Translations under genes and position numbers: made by a program
The notes under the pieces: model-generated
Told to the model about the DNA's origin: nothing
Seen by the model: the letters and a program-made list of their open reading frames with translations, nothing else
Databases searched by the model: none
Shown: positions 25,381-34,918 of the stretch, in pieces
How positions within the stretch are numbered: position 1 is the stretch's first letter
Layout: the number at the start of each line of letters is the position of its first letter
From: Gemmatimonadota bacterium
Lineage (GTDB): Bacteria; Gemmatimonadota; Gemmatimonadetes; Longimicrobiales; Gaopeijiaceae
DNA: 64,000 bases
Assembly: GCA_022825135.1 (NCBI GenBank)
Contig: JAJDYN010000040.1
Span: 62,001 to 126,000 of the forward strand
Direction: 5' to 3'

Positions 25381-25575
25381 CCCCGATACCCACCCCCCGG
25401 CGGAGAAGCCGGATCGGCCCCGGGCTCAGGGTTCCACGCGGGAACGCCGGGCGCCCCCCGGGGGTTGTACGGCGCGCCGCGCGCGCGTGACGTTCGCGCC
25501 GCCGCCCCGGGGATCGGGAGGCGGTCCACGGGTCGGCCCATTCTTCGGCTTCCAGCGCAGGAGACGGAGTTTCTC

Positions 25576-26757
25576 ATGCAGGCAGGCTTCCCGGACGGAA
25601 TGCGCAGCCCCCTGACCTCCCTTGGCGAGGAGGAACGTTTCTTTCAGCAGGCTGTGCGGGACTTCGCGCGGAGCGAGATCGCACCCAGGGTATCCGCCAT
25701 GGATGAGCAGGAGGCCATGGATCCGGCGCTGATCCGCAAGCTGTTCGAACTCGGCCTCATGGGGGTGGAGATTCCCGAACGCTTCGGGGGAGCGGGCAGC
25801 TCGTTCTTCGCGGCGGTGCTCGTCGTCGAGGAACTCTCCGCCGTGGACCCCGCGGTGGCCGTGCTGGTGGACGTGCAGAACACCCTGGTCATCAATGCGC
25901 TCCTCCGCTACGGAACCGAGCAGCAGCAGCGCCGCCATCTGCCGCGCCTGGCCTCCGGCACCGTCGGCGCCTACGCGCTTTCGGAGGCGGGAAGCGGGTC
26001 CGACGCCTTCGCCCTTCGGTGCGCGGCCGTGCGCGCGGGCGGCGACTGGATCCTGAACGGCCAGAAGCTCTGGATCACCAACGGAGCCGAAGCCGGGCTC
26101 TACATCGTCTTCGCCAACGTCGATCCGGCATCGGGTTACCGCGGCATCACCGCGTTTCTGGTGGAGAGGGAGACCCCGGGTCTCTCCGTGGGCAGGAGGG
26201 AACGGAAGCTGGGGATTCGGGCGTCGTCTACGACCGAGGTGGTGCTGGACGGCTGCCGGGTCCCCGACGGGAATCTGCTGGGCGAGGTCGGCCTCGGGTA
26301 CAGGATCGCGATCGCGACGCTCAACGAGGGGCGCATCGGCATCGGAGCCCAGATGGTGGGGCTGGCGCAGGGAGCGCTCGACCACACGCTCCGCTACACG
26401 CGGCAGCGGGAGCAGTTCGGCCGCTCGGTCTCCGAGTTTCAGGGGGTTCAGTTTCAGCTCGCGCAGATGGCCACCGACGTGGAGGCGGCGCGCCTGCTGG
26501 TGTACAATGCGGCGCGTTTGCGCGACGGCGGGTTCCCCTACATCCGTCAGGCGGCGATGGCCAAGCTCTTCGCATCGCAGGTGGCGCAGAGGGTGGCGTC
26601 GGAGTGCGTGGATCTGCACGGTGGATACGGCTTCACCAGCGAGTACCCGGTCGCGAAGTTCTATCGCGACGCCAAGATCGGAACCATTTACGAAGGGACG
26701 ACCAACATGCAGCTTCAGACCATCGCGAAGCTGTTGCTGCGAGAGGCGGGAGCCTGA
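25576..26757 (+). CDS. Acyl-CoA dehydrogenase, short/branched-chain type
   Basis: A 393-residue flavoenzyme for the first step of acyl-CoA beta-oxidation. The N-terminal helical domain (FQQAVRDFARSEIAPRVSAM) is followed by the beta domain with GAYALSEAGSGSDAFAL and WILNGQKLWITNGAEAGLY (FAD contacts). The C-terminal domain has GRIGIGAQMVGLAQGALDHT, YTRQREQFGRSVSEFQGVQ and DAKIGTIYEGTTNMQLQTIA, whose YEGT holds the catalytic Glu of the short- and branched-chain class. The start at ATG 25576 has GGAG 6 nt upstream; an upstream in-frame extension is low-complexity and was rejected. Its electrons would reach quinone through ETF and the ETF-QO at 55537-57198. tatA follows after 66 nt. Confidence 0.94.
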   Translation: MQAGFPDGMRSPLTSLGEEERFFQQAVRDFARSEIAPRVSAMDEQEAMDPALIRKLFELGLMGVEIPERFGGAGSSFFAAVLVVEELSAVDPAVAVLVDVQNTLVINALLRYGTEQQQRRHLPRLASGTVGAYALSEAGSGSDAFALRCAAVRAGGDWILNGQKLWITNGAEAGLYIVFANVDPASGYRGITAFLVERETPGLSVGRRERKLGIRASSTTEVVLDGCRVPDGNLLGEVGLGYRIAIATLNEGRIGIGAQMVGLAQGALDHTLRYTRQREQFGRSVSEFQGVQFQLAQMATDVEAARLLVYNAARLRDGGFPYIRQAAMAKLFASQVAQRVASECVDLHGGYGFTSEYPVAKFYRDAKIGTIYEGTTNMQLQTIAKLLLREAGA

Positions 26758-26823
26758 CAGCGGGCGGATTCTTCCGGGGGCTGCTACCTTCCAGAGGTCG
26801 ACCCACGACATCGAGGCGAGAAC

Positions 26824-27057
26824 ATGTTCGGTCCAGACCTGGTCTTTGTGGCGCTGCCCCTGCTGCTGGGATTCAACGAGATCCTTCTGGCGCTGGGCCT
26901 CCTGGTCCTCTTCTTCGGAGGCCGCAAGATTCCCGAGTTCGCCCGCGGGGTGGGCACGGGCATCAAGAACTTCAAGCGCGGCTTGAAGGAGGGGCAGGCG
27001 GATGAGTTGCCCCAGCTCCCCGAGGCGCCCGAGGAAGAAATAGCCCGCGAGTCCTGA
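26824..27057 (+). CDS. tatA: Twin-arginine translocase subunit TatA
   Basis: A 77-residue protein with one N-terminal membrane helix (FNEILLALGLLVLFFGGRKI), the FGGRKIPEFARG hinge and an amphipathic helix (GTGIKNFKRGLKEG), then an acidic tail. This is the TatA/TatE layout. TatA oligomers form the pore for folded, RR-signal proteins. One client is in this window: ActB (34919-37927) starts with an RRDFLRVVG signal. The other Tat components are not here. Confidence 0.92.
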   Translation: MFGPDLVFVALPLLLGFNEILLALGLLVLFFGGRKIPEFARGVGTGIKNFKRGLKEGQADELPQLPEAPEEEIARES

Positions 27058-27131
27058 AGGCCCGTGGACGCACCGCGCCCGGCATTCGAGCGGCGCTGCA
27101 TCCGCGCCCGACCGCGTCGCTGACCCGCCCC

Positions 27132-28022
27132 ATGCCGGGAGATGTGCCGGCGGAGGCTTCTCCGCTCTCCAACGTCGTGGTCGTGCTGCACGAGCCGCAG
27201 AACCTGGTCAACATCGCGGGCACGGTGCGGGCGATGATGAACATGGGGCTCGACCGGCTGCGCCTGGTTCGTCCCGCCGAGTTCGATGCCTGGCGCATCA
27301 CCGGGATCGCCCACCGCAGCGACCACCTGGTCGAGCGCGCCGAGATCCACGACACCCTGGCCGATGCCCTGGCCGACACCACGTTCGTGCTCGGCACCAC
27401 GGCGCGCGCCCGCACCGCCCACCGCAACTACGGGCGGCCGCGCGAGCTGGCGGCCCAGGTGGTCGAGCGCGCCTCCCGGGGCACGGTGGCGGTGCTCTTC
27501 GGCCGCGAGGACCGGGGGCTCTCCAACCAGGCGCTCGACCTGTGCAACCGGGTGGCCATCGTCCCCACCCTCCCCGAGTACAAGAGCCTCAACCTGGCGC
27601 AGGCGGTGCTGATCCTGGCCTACGAGATCTTCCTGGCGGCGCACGACCCGGCGGAGCTGCCCCGGGGACGGCGCGCGACCGAACCCGCCAGCAGCGCCGA
27701 ACTGGAGGAGACCTACGCGGTGCTCGAGCGCGGCCTCAACCGCATCGACTTCTTCACCCGCCGCGCGCCCGAAGGTGTGATGCGCACGCTGCGCACGATC
27801 ATCGCGCGCGCCGAGCCGGACACCCAGGAAGCGGGGATCCTGAGGGCTGTCGGGTACGAGATCAGGCGCTACGCCGAGCGCGCGGAGGGATTGGCGGCCA
27901 GGCGCGACGGGGCTGAATCCATCGACGGGGCCGAATCCGCCCACGGGGCCCAATCGACCGACGAGGCCGAATCCGTCGAGACCGGGTTGGCCGCCGGGGC
28001 TCCGTCGGAGCGGGCCGACTGA
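27132..28022 (+). CDS. trmJ: TrmJ-like tRNA 2'-O-methyltransferase (SpoU/TrmH superfamily)
   Basis: A 296-residue SPOUT methyltransferase. Motif 1 is VVVVLHEPQNLVNIAGTVRA with LDRLRLVRP. The trefoil-knot motifs are GTVAVLFGREDRGLSNQALD and VPTLPEYKSLNLAQAVLILA, diagnostic of TrmJ/LasT proteins that methylate position 32 of tRNA anticodon loops. A C-terminal helical extension (ERGLNRIDFFTRRAPEGVM) is also TrmJ-like. The last 45 residues contain four copies of a six-residue repeat (27906-27977) and end in a low-complexity acidic tail, which lies beyond the usual end of the family. Confidence 0.9.
   Translation: MPGDVPAEASPLSNVVVVLHEPQNLVNIAGTVRAMMNMGLDRLRLVRPAEFDAWRITGIAHRSDHLVERAEIHDTLADALADTTFVLGTTARARTAHRNYGRPRELAAQVVERASRGTVAVLFGREDRGLSNQALDLCNRVAIVPTLPEYKSLNLAQAVLILAYEIFLAAHDPAELPRGRRATEPASSAELEETYAVLERGLNRIDFFTRRAPEGVMRTLRTIIARAEPDTQEAGILRAVGYEIRRYAERAEGLAARRDGAESIDGAESAHGAQSTDEAESVETGLAAGAPSERAD
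27906..27977 (+). repeat. Four 18-bp tandem repeats inside trmJ
   Basis: Four in-frame 18-bp units encode DGAESI, DGAESA, HGAQST and DEAESV in the C-terminal tail of the TrmJ-like protein. Unit boundaries are 27906, 27924, 27942 and 27960. The DNA units differ at several positions, so the expansion is not brand new. Confidence 0.8.
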
Positions 28023-28042
28023 CGCGCACCACCGCGAAAGAC

Positions 28043-28061
28043 CGGGACCCGATCGGTCCCG
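28043..28061 (+). terminator. Hairpin after trmJ, possible weak terminator
   Basis: CGGGACC (28043-28049) and GGTCCCG (28055-28061) form a perfect 7-bp stem over a 5-nt loop, 21 nt after the trmJ stop. The following ATCTTCC is only moderately T-rich, so termination would be partial at best. Confidence 0.4.
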
Positions 28062-28099
28062 ATCTTCCATTCCTGCTCGTCGGGCGTTGCGATAGCCTC

Positions 28100-28921
28100 T
28101 TGGGTCGCTCGTCCGTCCACACTCCGCGCGGGATCTCGCTCTTGGCACATCCCTCCGGGCCCGAGGCGTATTCAGACGGACGCTTGAAGCGGAAACCGGC
28201 CCGGGTCCCCCGCCGGAGGCGAAGGCCGAGCCCGGGCACCCCCTGCCGTCTCGACGCCCGCTACGTTCGGGAGCTGGAGGTGAGGCTGCGCCGGATGGAG
28301 CGGATCGCGGAAGTCAATCGGCGCCTGGCGCTGACCGATCCGCTGACCGGTCTTCCGAATCGCCGGCACCTGGAGCGCTATCTGGATCGGGTCCTGGTCC
28401 GCGGTGTCCTCGCGGCTTCTCACCAAACCGGTTCTCGCCTTCGCCCGTTCTCGCTGGTTCTCTTCGACGTGGACGACTTCAAGCGCTTCAACGAACGCCA
28501 CGGCTACGTCGCCGGTGACGAAGTGCTGTCGGTCCTGGGAAGGACGCTCTCCAGGGCCTGCCCGACTCTGACGGCCCGGCTGGGCGGAGACGAATTCGTC
28601 GCCCTCCTTCCCGGAAAGGCAATCGACGAGGCCCGGGAAGCGGCCCGGCACATGGCGAAGGCGGTTGCGGGGGACCCGGCGCTCTCCGTGCACGGGGTCA
28701 CGGTCAGTGTCGGTGTCGCCGCCCTGAACACCGGCATGAACCGCTGGCAGGATCTCCTTGCGGCGGCGGATCTGGACCTCCGCCGCCGGCGCTCGCCCAC
28801 CCGCCCGCTCCCGGAGGGCTGCGACCTTCGATATCTTGGGGCGCACTCGCTCGGCACGCGCTGGCCTTCCCGTCAGGCGCGGCACACGGAATCCCCCGCA
28901 CGCGCCCGACCTCCGCCATGA
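28100..28921 (+). CDS. GGDEF-domain protein, probable diguanylate cyclase
   Basis: About 273 residues if TTG 28100 is used. After a basic, proline-rich N-terminus of about 55 residues, a short helix (VRELEVRLRRMERIAEVNRR) leads into the GGDEF domain: LALTDPLTGLPNRRHLE, SLVLFDVDDFKRFNERHGYV, LTARLGGDEFVALLPG (canonical active-site GGDEF) and VSVGVAALNTGM. This makes cyclic di-GMP from two GTP. No RxxD inhibitory site upstream of GGDEF, no sensor and no membrane helix are evident. The start is uncertain; TTG at 28142 or a more internal start would keep the whole catalytic domain. The stop overlaps the hisN ATG (ATGA), which couples the two genes. Confidence 0.85.
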   Translation: MGRSSVHTPRGISLLAHPSGPEAYSDGRLKRKPARVPRRRRRPSPGTPCRLDARYVRELEVRLRRMERIAEVNRRLALTDPLTGLPNRRHLERYLDRVLVRGVLAASHQTGSRLRPFSLVLFDVDDFKRFNERHGYVAGDEVLSVLGRTLSRACPTLTARLGGDEFVALLPGKAIDEAREAARHMAKAVAGDPALSVHGVTVSVGVAALNTGMNRWQDLLAAADLDLRRRRSPTRPLPEGCDLRYLGAHSLGTRWPSRQARHTESPARARPPP

Positions 28922-29724
28922 ACACATCCCGTCCGACGGGGATCGAACTCGGTGACCTGGCGCGCACGGCCGAGGAACTCGCGCGCGCCGCCGGAGAGAT
29001 CGCCCTGCGGTACTTCGGCACCCGGATCGAGGTCGAAACCAAGGCCGACGACACCCCGGTCACCGTCGCGGACCGGGAAGCCGAGAGCCTTTTGCGCGCG
29101 GAGATCCGGCGCCGCTTCCCCGACCACGGCATCGTCGGGGAGGAGCACGGCGAAGTGCAACCCGGAGCTCCCGTGCGGTGGATTCTCGATCCGATCGACG
29201 GCACGAAGTCGTTCGTTCACGGGGTTCCGCTGTGGGGCGTCCTGATCGGCATCGAGGTGGAGGGGGAGCCCGTGGTCGGGGTCGTCCACCTGCCCGCGCT
29301 CGGTGAAACGGTGACAGCCGCCAAAGGCCTGGGGGCCCGGTGGAACGGCGAGTCCTGCTCGGTCTCCAGCGAGAACCGGTTGGACCGGAGCCTCGTGCTC
29401 ACCACCGACGAGGCGGCCTTTCACGGTCACTCCGGCGAAGCGGGCTGGCGGGCCCTGGCCGCCGCCGCGCGCATGACCCGCAGCTGGGGCGACTGCTACG
29501 GCCACGTCCTGGTCGCCACGGGCCGGGCTCAGGTCATGGTGGACCCGCTGCTCGCCTCCTGGGATGCGGCGCCCCTGCTGACTATCGTCACGGAGGCCGG
29601 CGGGTGCTTCACGGACGTGTCGGGCGATCCCACGATCCACGGCGGCTCCGGGGTATCCAGCAATCCCGCACTCCACCCGCGGGTGCTGAAGTTGCTGGCC
29701 GGAGGAGCCGACCCGGTCCGCTGA
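28918..29724 (+). CDS. hisN: Inositol-monophosphatase-fold phosphatase, HisN-like (histidinol-phosphatase)
   Basis: A 268-residue Mg-dependent phosphomonoesterase. PVTVADREAESLLRAEI supplies an early metal ligand, HGIVGEEHGE the EE pair, WILDPIDGTKSFVHGVPLWG the DPIDGT signature and SWDAAPLLTIVTEAGGCFTD the second signature. The KSFVHGVPLWGVLI context and overall pattern are closest to HisN-type histidinol-phosphatases, but inositol-monophosphatase or CysQ-type activity cannot be excluded from sequence reading. The ATG overlaps the stop of the GGDEF gene. No other histidine genes are present. Confidence 0.88.
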   Translation: MNTSRPTGIELGDLARTAEELARAAGEIALRYFGTRIEVETKADDTPVTVADREAESLLRAEIRRRFPDHGIVGEEHGEVQPGAPVRWILDPIDGTKSFVHGVPLWGVLIGIEVEGEPVVGVVHLPALGETVTAAKGLGARWNGESCSVSSENRLDRSLVLTTDEAAFHGHSGEAGWRALAAAARMTRSWGDCYGHVLVATGRAQVMVDPLLASWDAAPLLTIVTEAGGCFTDVSGDPTIHGGSGVSSNPALHPRVLKLLAGGADPVR

Positions 29725-29776
29725 AGCGCAGTCAGGCCGGCCCGATCGGCGCCGACCCCCGCTCCCACGGTCTCCT

Positions 29777-31006
29777 TCAGAAGCTCCCTTCGTTCCTGCG
29801 AAACCGATGGAGCGCCAGGACTGTCTCTCCGAAATCCTCCAGGCGAAGCGCCAGGAAGGTGGAATCGGACACGAACGCAACCGGCACCCCGGGCGCGTCG
29901 AATGTGCCCTCGTACCCCCCGGCAGGATCGAAGACATCAATGGCGTGGGGCGAGATCCCATCGAGGGTGCGAGTGACCCAGAACCGCCCTCCGGGGGCCG
30001 CAGTCACGCTCATGACGGGCGGGATCCGCTCCTCGTATCCGAGGGCGGTCACGATGTCCTCCGCCTCCAGGCCGGACTGGCGCATGAAGGCGGCGTATAG
30101 GCCCGGACCCGACTCGATCTTCCTGACAGCCAGTTCCTGCGTCACTTCGATGGCATCCACCGAGCGTCTGAAACTCAGCGCCAGCGCGCCATCGACGCTC
30201 TTGTCGATACGATACTCGGGCCCGTTCAGAAAGAAGATGGAGTCTCCCCGGTTCGTCCAGACGACGGTGGGGACGAAAACCCTGACGGCTGGAATGGACC
30301 CGGCGGCCAACTCCATGATGGCCATCTCTTCCGTGACTTCGTGCAACGTCGTGGTGTCGCCTTCCCTGTGGATGACCAAGTGCCGCTCGAAGGCCATTCC
30401 CGCTGCCGTGACCGTCACCGTCGCGAGCCAGTCGGTTCCCACCGCGAACCCCGGGCCCCCGTAGTCCAGATCCGGACGCTCTTCGGCCAGGAAATCCCCT
30501 CCGCTCGACCAGCGACTGAGGATGCGGCGACGGTTGTCCCACACGACAAGCGATCCGGAGGGATCCATCGAGACCGCGGCAGGATCGCGAAACTCTCCGG
30601 GCCCGTCCCCCGAGCGCCCCAGGGTGCCCACGTACATTCCCGAGGGTTCGAACACGACGACCCGGTCATTGGGTCGATCCGCCACGAAAATCCGCCCCGT
30701 CACCTCATCGACCGTGACGCCCTGGGCGACCACCGTGAGCGCGCTGTCGGGAGGTATGAGATCGGCCAGCGGCGTGACTTCGATACCCAGCGGCCGGTCG
30801 AGCCCCGGGTTCTCGATGATGGTGACGCCCGCGGAGTCGTAGACGGCCGATGTGCCGACGTCGCGCTCCCCGGTTGTGCAGGAGGCCGTTGCCACCACCG
30901 CCAGCGCGACCGCAATCTTCGCCGCTGCTGCAAGGCCGACGCGTCCATGCGGCGTGAGCGGAAGGGTGTGCCAACGCCCGTCCGGGCCAAACGAAGTGCA
31001 CTTCAT
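29777..31006 (-). CDS. Six-bladed beta-propeller lipoprotein (paralogue 2)
   Basis: A 409-residue exported lipoprotein: signal KIAVALAVVATASC with lipobox ATASC, then YDSAGVTIIENPGLDRPLGI and NHL-like blades (IFVADRPNDRVVVFEPSG, GTLGRSGDGPGEFRDPAAVS, IFFLNGPEYRIDKSVDG). It parallels the propeller half of 444-2582 from the signal onward, with long near-identical stretches even at DNA level (compare 1801-1850 with 30207-30257), so the two are fairly recent duplicates. It lacks the SUMF1 extension. It starts 31 nt after actF on the same strand and may be a late cistron of the act operon. Function unknown; the family is abundant in Gemmatimonadota-like genomes. Confidence 0.85.
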   Translation of the reverse strand: MKCTSFGPDGRWHTLPLTPHGRVGLAAAAKIAVALAVVATASCTTGERDVGTSAVYDSAGVTIIENPGLDRPLGIEVTPLADLIPPDSALTVVAQGVTVDEVTGRIFVADRPNDRVVVFEPSGMYVGTLGRSGDGPGEFRDPAAVSMDPSGSLVVWDNRRRILSRWSSGGDFLAEERPDLDYGGPGFAVGTDWLATVTVTAAGMAFERHLVIHREGDTTTLHEVTEEMAIMELAAGSIPAVRVFVPTVVWTNRGDSIFFLNGPEYRIDKSVDGALALSFRRSVDAIEVTQELAVRKIESGPGLYAAFMRQSGLEAEDIVTALGYEERIPPVMSVTAAPGGRFWVTRTLDGISPHAIDVFDPAGGYEGTFDAPGVPVAFVSDSTFLALRLEDFGETVLALHRFRRNEGSF

Positions 31007-31037
31007 CGCCTCTACAACACCTCCGGAGGCGGGTCGG

Positions 31038-32336
31038 CTAACGGACCCCCGCTTCCTCCCGCGTCACCTCCAGATCCACCATCTCCAACTGCTCCGGCGG
31101 CTGCCATACCTGCACAACCGGGAACGTGCTCAAGAACCAGCGCACGCTCCAGAGCAGCGGCCCCAGGAAGACCAGCGTCACCAGTCCCTCCCAGAGCCCG
31201 ATGGTCGGCCCCTCGAGCCGCAGCGAGGGCGCGATCAGCAAGTGGTGCTCAAGCCAGAGCCCCGCAAGGATGACGCAGACAAAGCTACCGAGGATCACCG
31301 GGTTCATCTTGGGCCGGCGCCCGATCAGTCCCGCGAAGGGGATCACGAAGCACATCAGCACCAGCGCGAGCGAGAACGCTCCCCACGTCTCGCCCGTCCG
31401 GTGAACGATCCACGCCTGCTCCCAAGGCAGCTTGCCGTACCAGATGACGATGTACTGGGCGAAGACGATGTAGGTCCAGAACACGCAGAAGGCGAAGGTC
31501 AGCTTCCCCAGGTCGTGCATCTGTTGGATGCCCATCAGGCCATTCAGATCCGCGTGCCGGCGCTTCAGCAGCACGACGATCAGCGCCGTGGAGGCGATTC
31601 CGCCCCAGAAGCCGCCCATGAAGTACCAGGCCCCGAAGATGGTGGAGAACCAGTGGGGTTCGAGGGACATGGCGAAGTCGTAGGCCACCATGCTCATCAC
31701 GGCGGCGTAGACCAGGATGAAGGCGGGGGCCAGACGGCCCATCCTGCGGGCGCTGGCGGTCTCCTCGGCTTCCTGTCCCATCCATCCCGCGGTAAGGGTG
31801 GCGCGCCAGCGCTTGCGCCCCGCATCACGATCGCCTTCAACCAGCCCCATGTCCGGGCGCACGGCCAGGTAGGCCAGGTACAGGCTCAGCCCGATGAGGA
31901 GCAGCAATCCCGCGACGTTGCGGGCGACGAGGAAGGGGATGTTCAGGTACGCGGCCTTCGCCTGCACGATGGGGTCGCTCTCCATCGCCTCGATCCAGGG
32001 GAAGTACGACTCCCGGAGCCCCAGCATGGGGAGGAAGAGGATGAACGCGATCGGCAGGTAGGCGGCGAAGGCGAGGCTCACGCGGCGCACCGACCAGTTC
32101 CACTTCGCCTTTACGATGGTGGTCACCGCGCACAGGAGCATCGCGCCCTCGGCGACGGCGAAGAAGAAGAGCCAGTTGGCCGAGTAGGCCTGCTCGGCGC
32201 GCGCGGGATCGGCGGCCCGCAGCACGAAGAGCGAGATCACGCCGACGAGGAAGAGGGCCCCGCAGAACATCGAGAAGCCCCGCGAACGCTCCAGGTGGCG
32301 CACCGGGATGTCGGCCGGGACGTGGATGTGGGCCAT
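31038..32336 (-). CDS. actF: Alternative complex III membrane subunit ActF
   Basis: A 432-residue polytopic protein with about ten membrane helices (for example GALFLVGVISLFVLR, LFFFAVAEGAMLLCAVTTIV, NVAGLLLLIGLSLYLAYLAV, AFCVFWTYIVFAQYIVIWYG). It belongs to the NrfD/PsrC-related ActC/ActF group. YIVIWYGKLPWEQAWIVHRT and FAMSLEPHWFSTIFGAWYFM are typical ActF blocks. In ACIII it pairs with ActC in the membrane arm that oxidises quinol and passes electrons to the cytochrome subunits. It is the last act gene, 4 nt beyond actE. Confidence 0.92.
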   Translation of the reverse strand: MAHIHVPADIPVRHLERSRGFSMFCGALFLVGVISLFVLRAADPARAEQAYSANWLFFFAVAEGAMLLCAVTTIVKAKWNWSVRRVSLAFAAYLPIAFILFLPMLGLRESYFPWIEAMESDPIVQAKAAYLNIPFLVARNVAGLLLLIGLSLYLAYLAVRPDMGLVEGDRDAGRKRWRATLTAGWMGQEAEETASARRMGRLAPAFILVYAAVMSMVAYDFAMSLEPHWFSTIFGAWYFMGGFWGGIASTALIVVLLKRRHADLNGLMGIQQMHDLGKLTFAFCVFWTYIVFAQYIVIWYGKLPWEQAWIVHRTGETWGAFSLALVLMCFVIPFAGLIGRRPKMNPVILGSFVCVILAGLWLEHHLLIAPSLRLEGPTIGLWEGLVTLVFLGPLLWSVRWFLSTFPVVQVWQPPEQLEMVDLEVTREEAGVR

Positions 32337-32340
32337 GCCG

Positions 32341-32976
32341 CTATTCCCCCGGAGCGGGGTTGCCCGCCTGCTCCTGCATCTGGCGGATGTAGTTGACGAT
32401 GTGCCAGCGGTCGTAGTGCGGGATCTGGTGCCCGTAGGCGGGCATCAGTCCACGTCCCACGCGAATGACGCCGTACATGTAGCCGTCGGGGCGGATCGCC
32501 GTGGCCGCGCTCGAGAGGTTGAACAGGGGGACCATGGGGTGCAGCGGGGCGATGGCGGCGTTGGCGCCCACGCCGTCCACGCTGTGACAGGGAGCGCAGA
32601 AGCGGTTGTAGAGCCTCTCGCCGCGCGCCAGCGACTCGGCGGTGGCTTCGACCGGGTTCACCATCTCCATGACCACCGGCGCCTGCGTAAGGACTTCCGT
32701 CGCCGTGAAGAACGGCGGCATTTCGGCCGACGGGTCCGGCTGCCCCAGAGAGACCTGGTCCGGGCCGGCAGAGAAGTTGCCGGCCGAGAAGGGCACCGAG
32801 CCCTCCGGCGGCAGCAGCGTGTTCTCGTAGGGGTCGAACGAGCGCTGGTCGCGCATGCTGCGCCCGAAGATGGCGACCATGAGGTCGTCGAAGGGCGAGC
32901 ACGCGCTCACGAGCCCGGCCAGCAGGGCCACCGCGACGAAGCGGACGGGGGTGCGCGGGCGAGATCGGTCAGCCAT
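32341..32976 (-). CDS. actE: Alternative complex III monoheme cytochrome c subunit ActE
   Basis: A 211-residue lipoprotein (signal FVAVALLAGLVSAC, lipobox VSAC, Cys26). One heme site, RFCAPCHSVDGVGAN, lies near residue 130, with a Met ligand candidate in VIRVGRGLMPAYGHQIPHYD. The domain end HIVNYIRQMQEQAG fits class I cytochrome c. In ACIII, ActE is a membrane-tethered periplasmic cytochrome that takes part in electron exit. Its start lies within the last 8 nt of actD. Confidence 0.92.
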   Translation of the reverse strand: MADRSRPRTPVRFVAVALLAGLVSACSPFDDLMVAIFGRSMRDQRSFDPYENTLLPPEGSVPFSAGNFSAGPDQVSLGQPDPSAEMPPFFTATEVLTQAPVVMEMVNPVEATAESLARGERLYNRFCAPCHSVDGVGANAAIAPLHPMVPLFNLSSAATAIRPDGYMYGVIRVGRGLMPAYGHQIPHYDRWHIVNYIRQMQEQAGNPAPGE

Positions 32977-33489
32977 GGGACGGGGCGGGTTCTTCGGTGA
33001 GTTCGGCCGGATCGCTTCCGTTGAGGATCCGGCGGGCTTCCTCGATGCGGTCTGCGGGGGCGCTCACGTGCACCCCGAAACGTCCGCCGCTGAACCCGGG
33101 ATCGTAGACGACCGGCGGGCGCACACGGGGGAGCTTCGCGTTGATGAAGACGCCGATGACCGTGGCCAGCGCACCGAACAGAACTGCCAGCTCGAAGGCG
33201 ATGATGAAGTACGCCGGGATCGAAACGATAGGCTTGCCGCCGGTCACCAGCGGCCAGTCCATCGAAGTCCAGGTGGTGAATGCGAACCCGGTCGCGGCGC
33301 CGGTCAGCCCGCCCACCAGCGCGAACACGCGCACCGGGCTCTGGTCGTACCCCAGCGCCTCCTCCAGATGATGTTCCGGCAGCGGGGAATAGGCGGTGAT
33401 CTTGCGGAACCCCGACTTGCGCAGCGCCTTCACAGCGTCCACCGCCCCGTCGAGGTAGTCGAAGGAGGCCAGCAGGCCGGCGTGCGCGC

Positions 33490-33493
<4 letters not shown>
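32969..33493 (-). CDS. actD: Alternative complex III subunit ActD
   Basis: A 174-residue subunit with a cytoplasmic N-terminal domain (LLASFDYLDGAVDAVKALRK, ITAYSPLPEHHLEEALG) and two membrane helices (VRVFALVGGLTGAATGFAF and YFIIAFELAVLFGALATVIG), followed by a soluble tail. This is the standard ActD (DUF3341) layout. The ATG overlaps the actC stop as ATGA; the longer in-frame reading to 33796 lies inside actC and was rejected. It is thought to have a structural role in linking membrane and peripheral arms. Confidence 0.93.
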
Positions 33494-34866
<1,373 letters not shown>

Positions 34867-34918
34867 CCTTCTCCCGGGCGCGTGTTCGCCGGCCAGCGGG
34901 CCGGAGGGCGCCCTGCTT

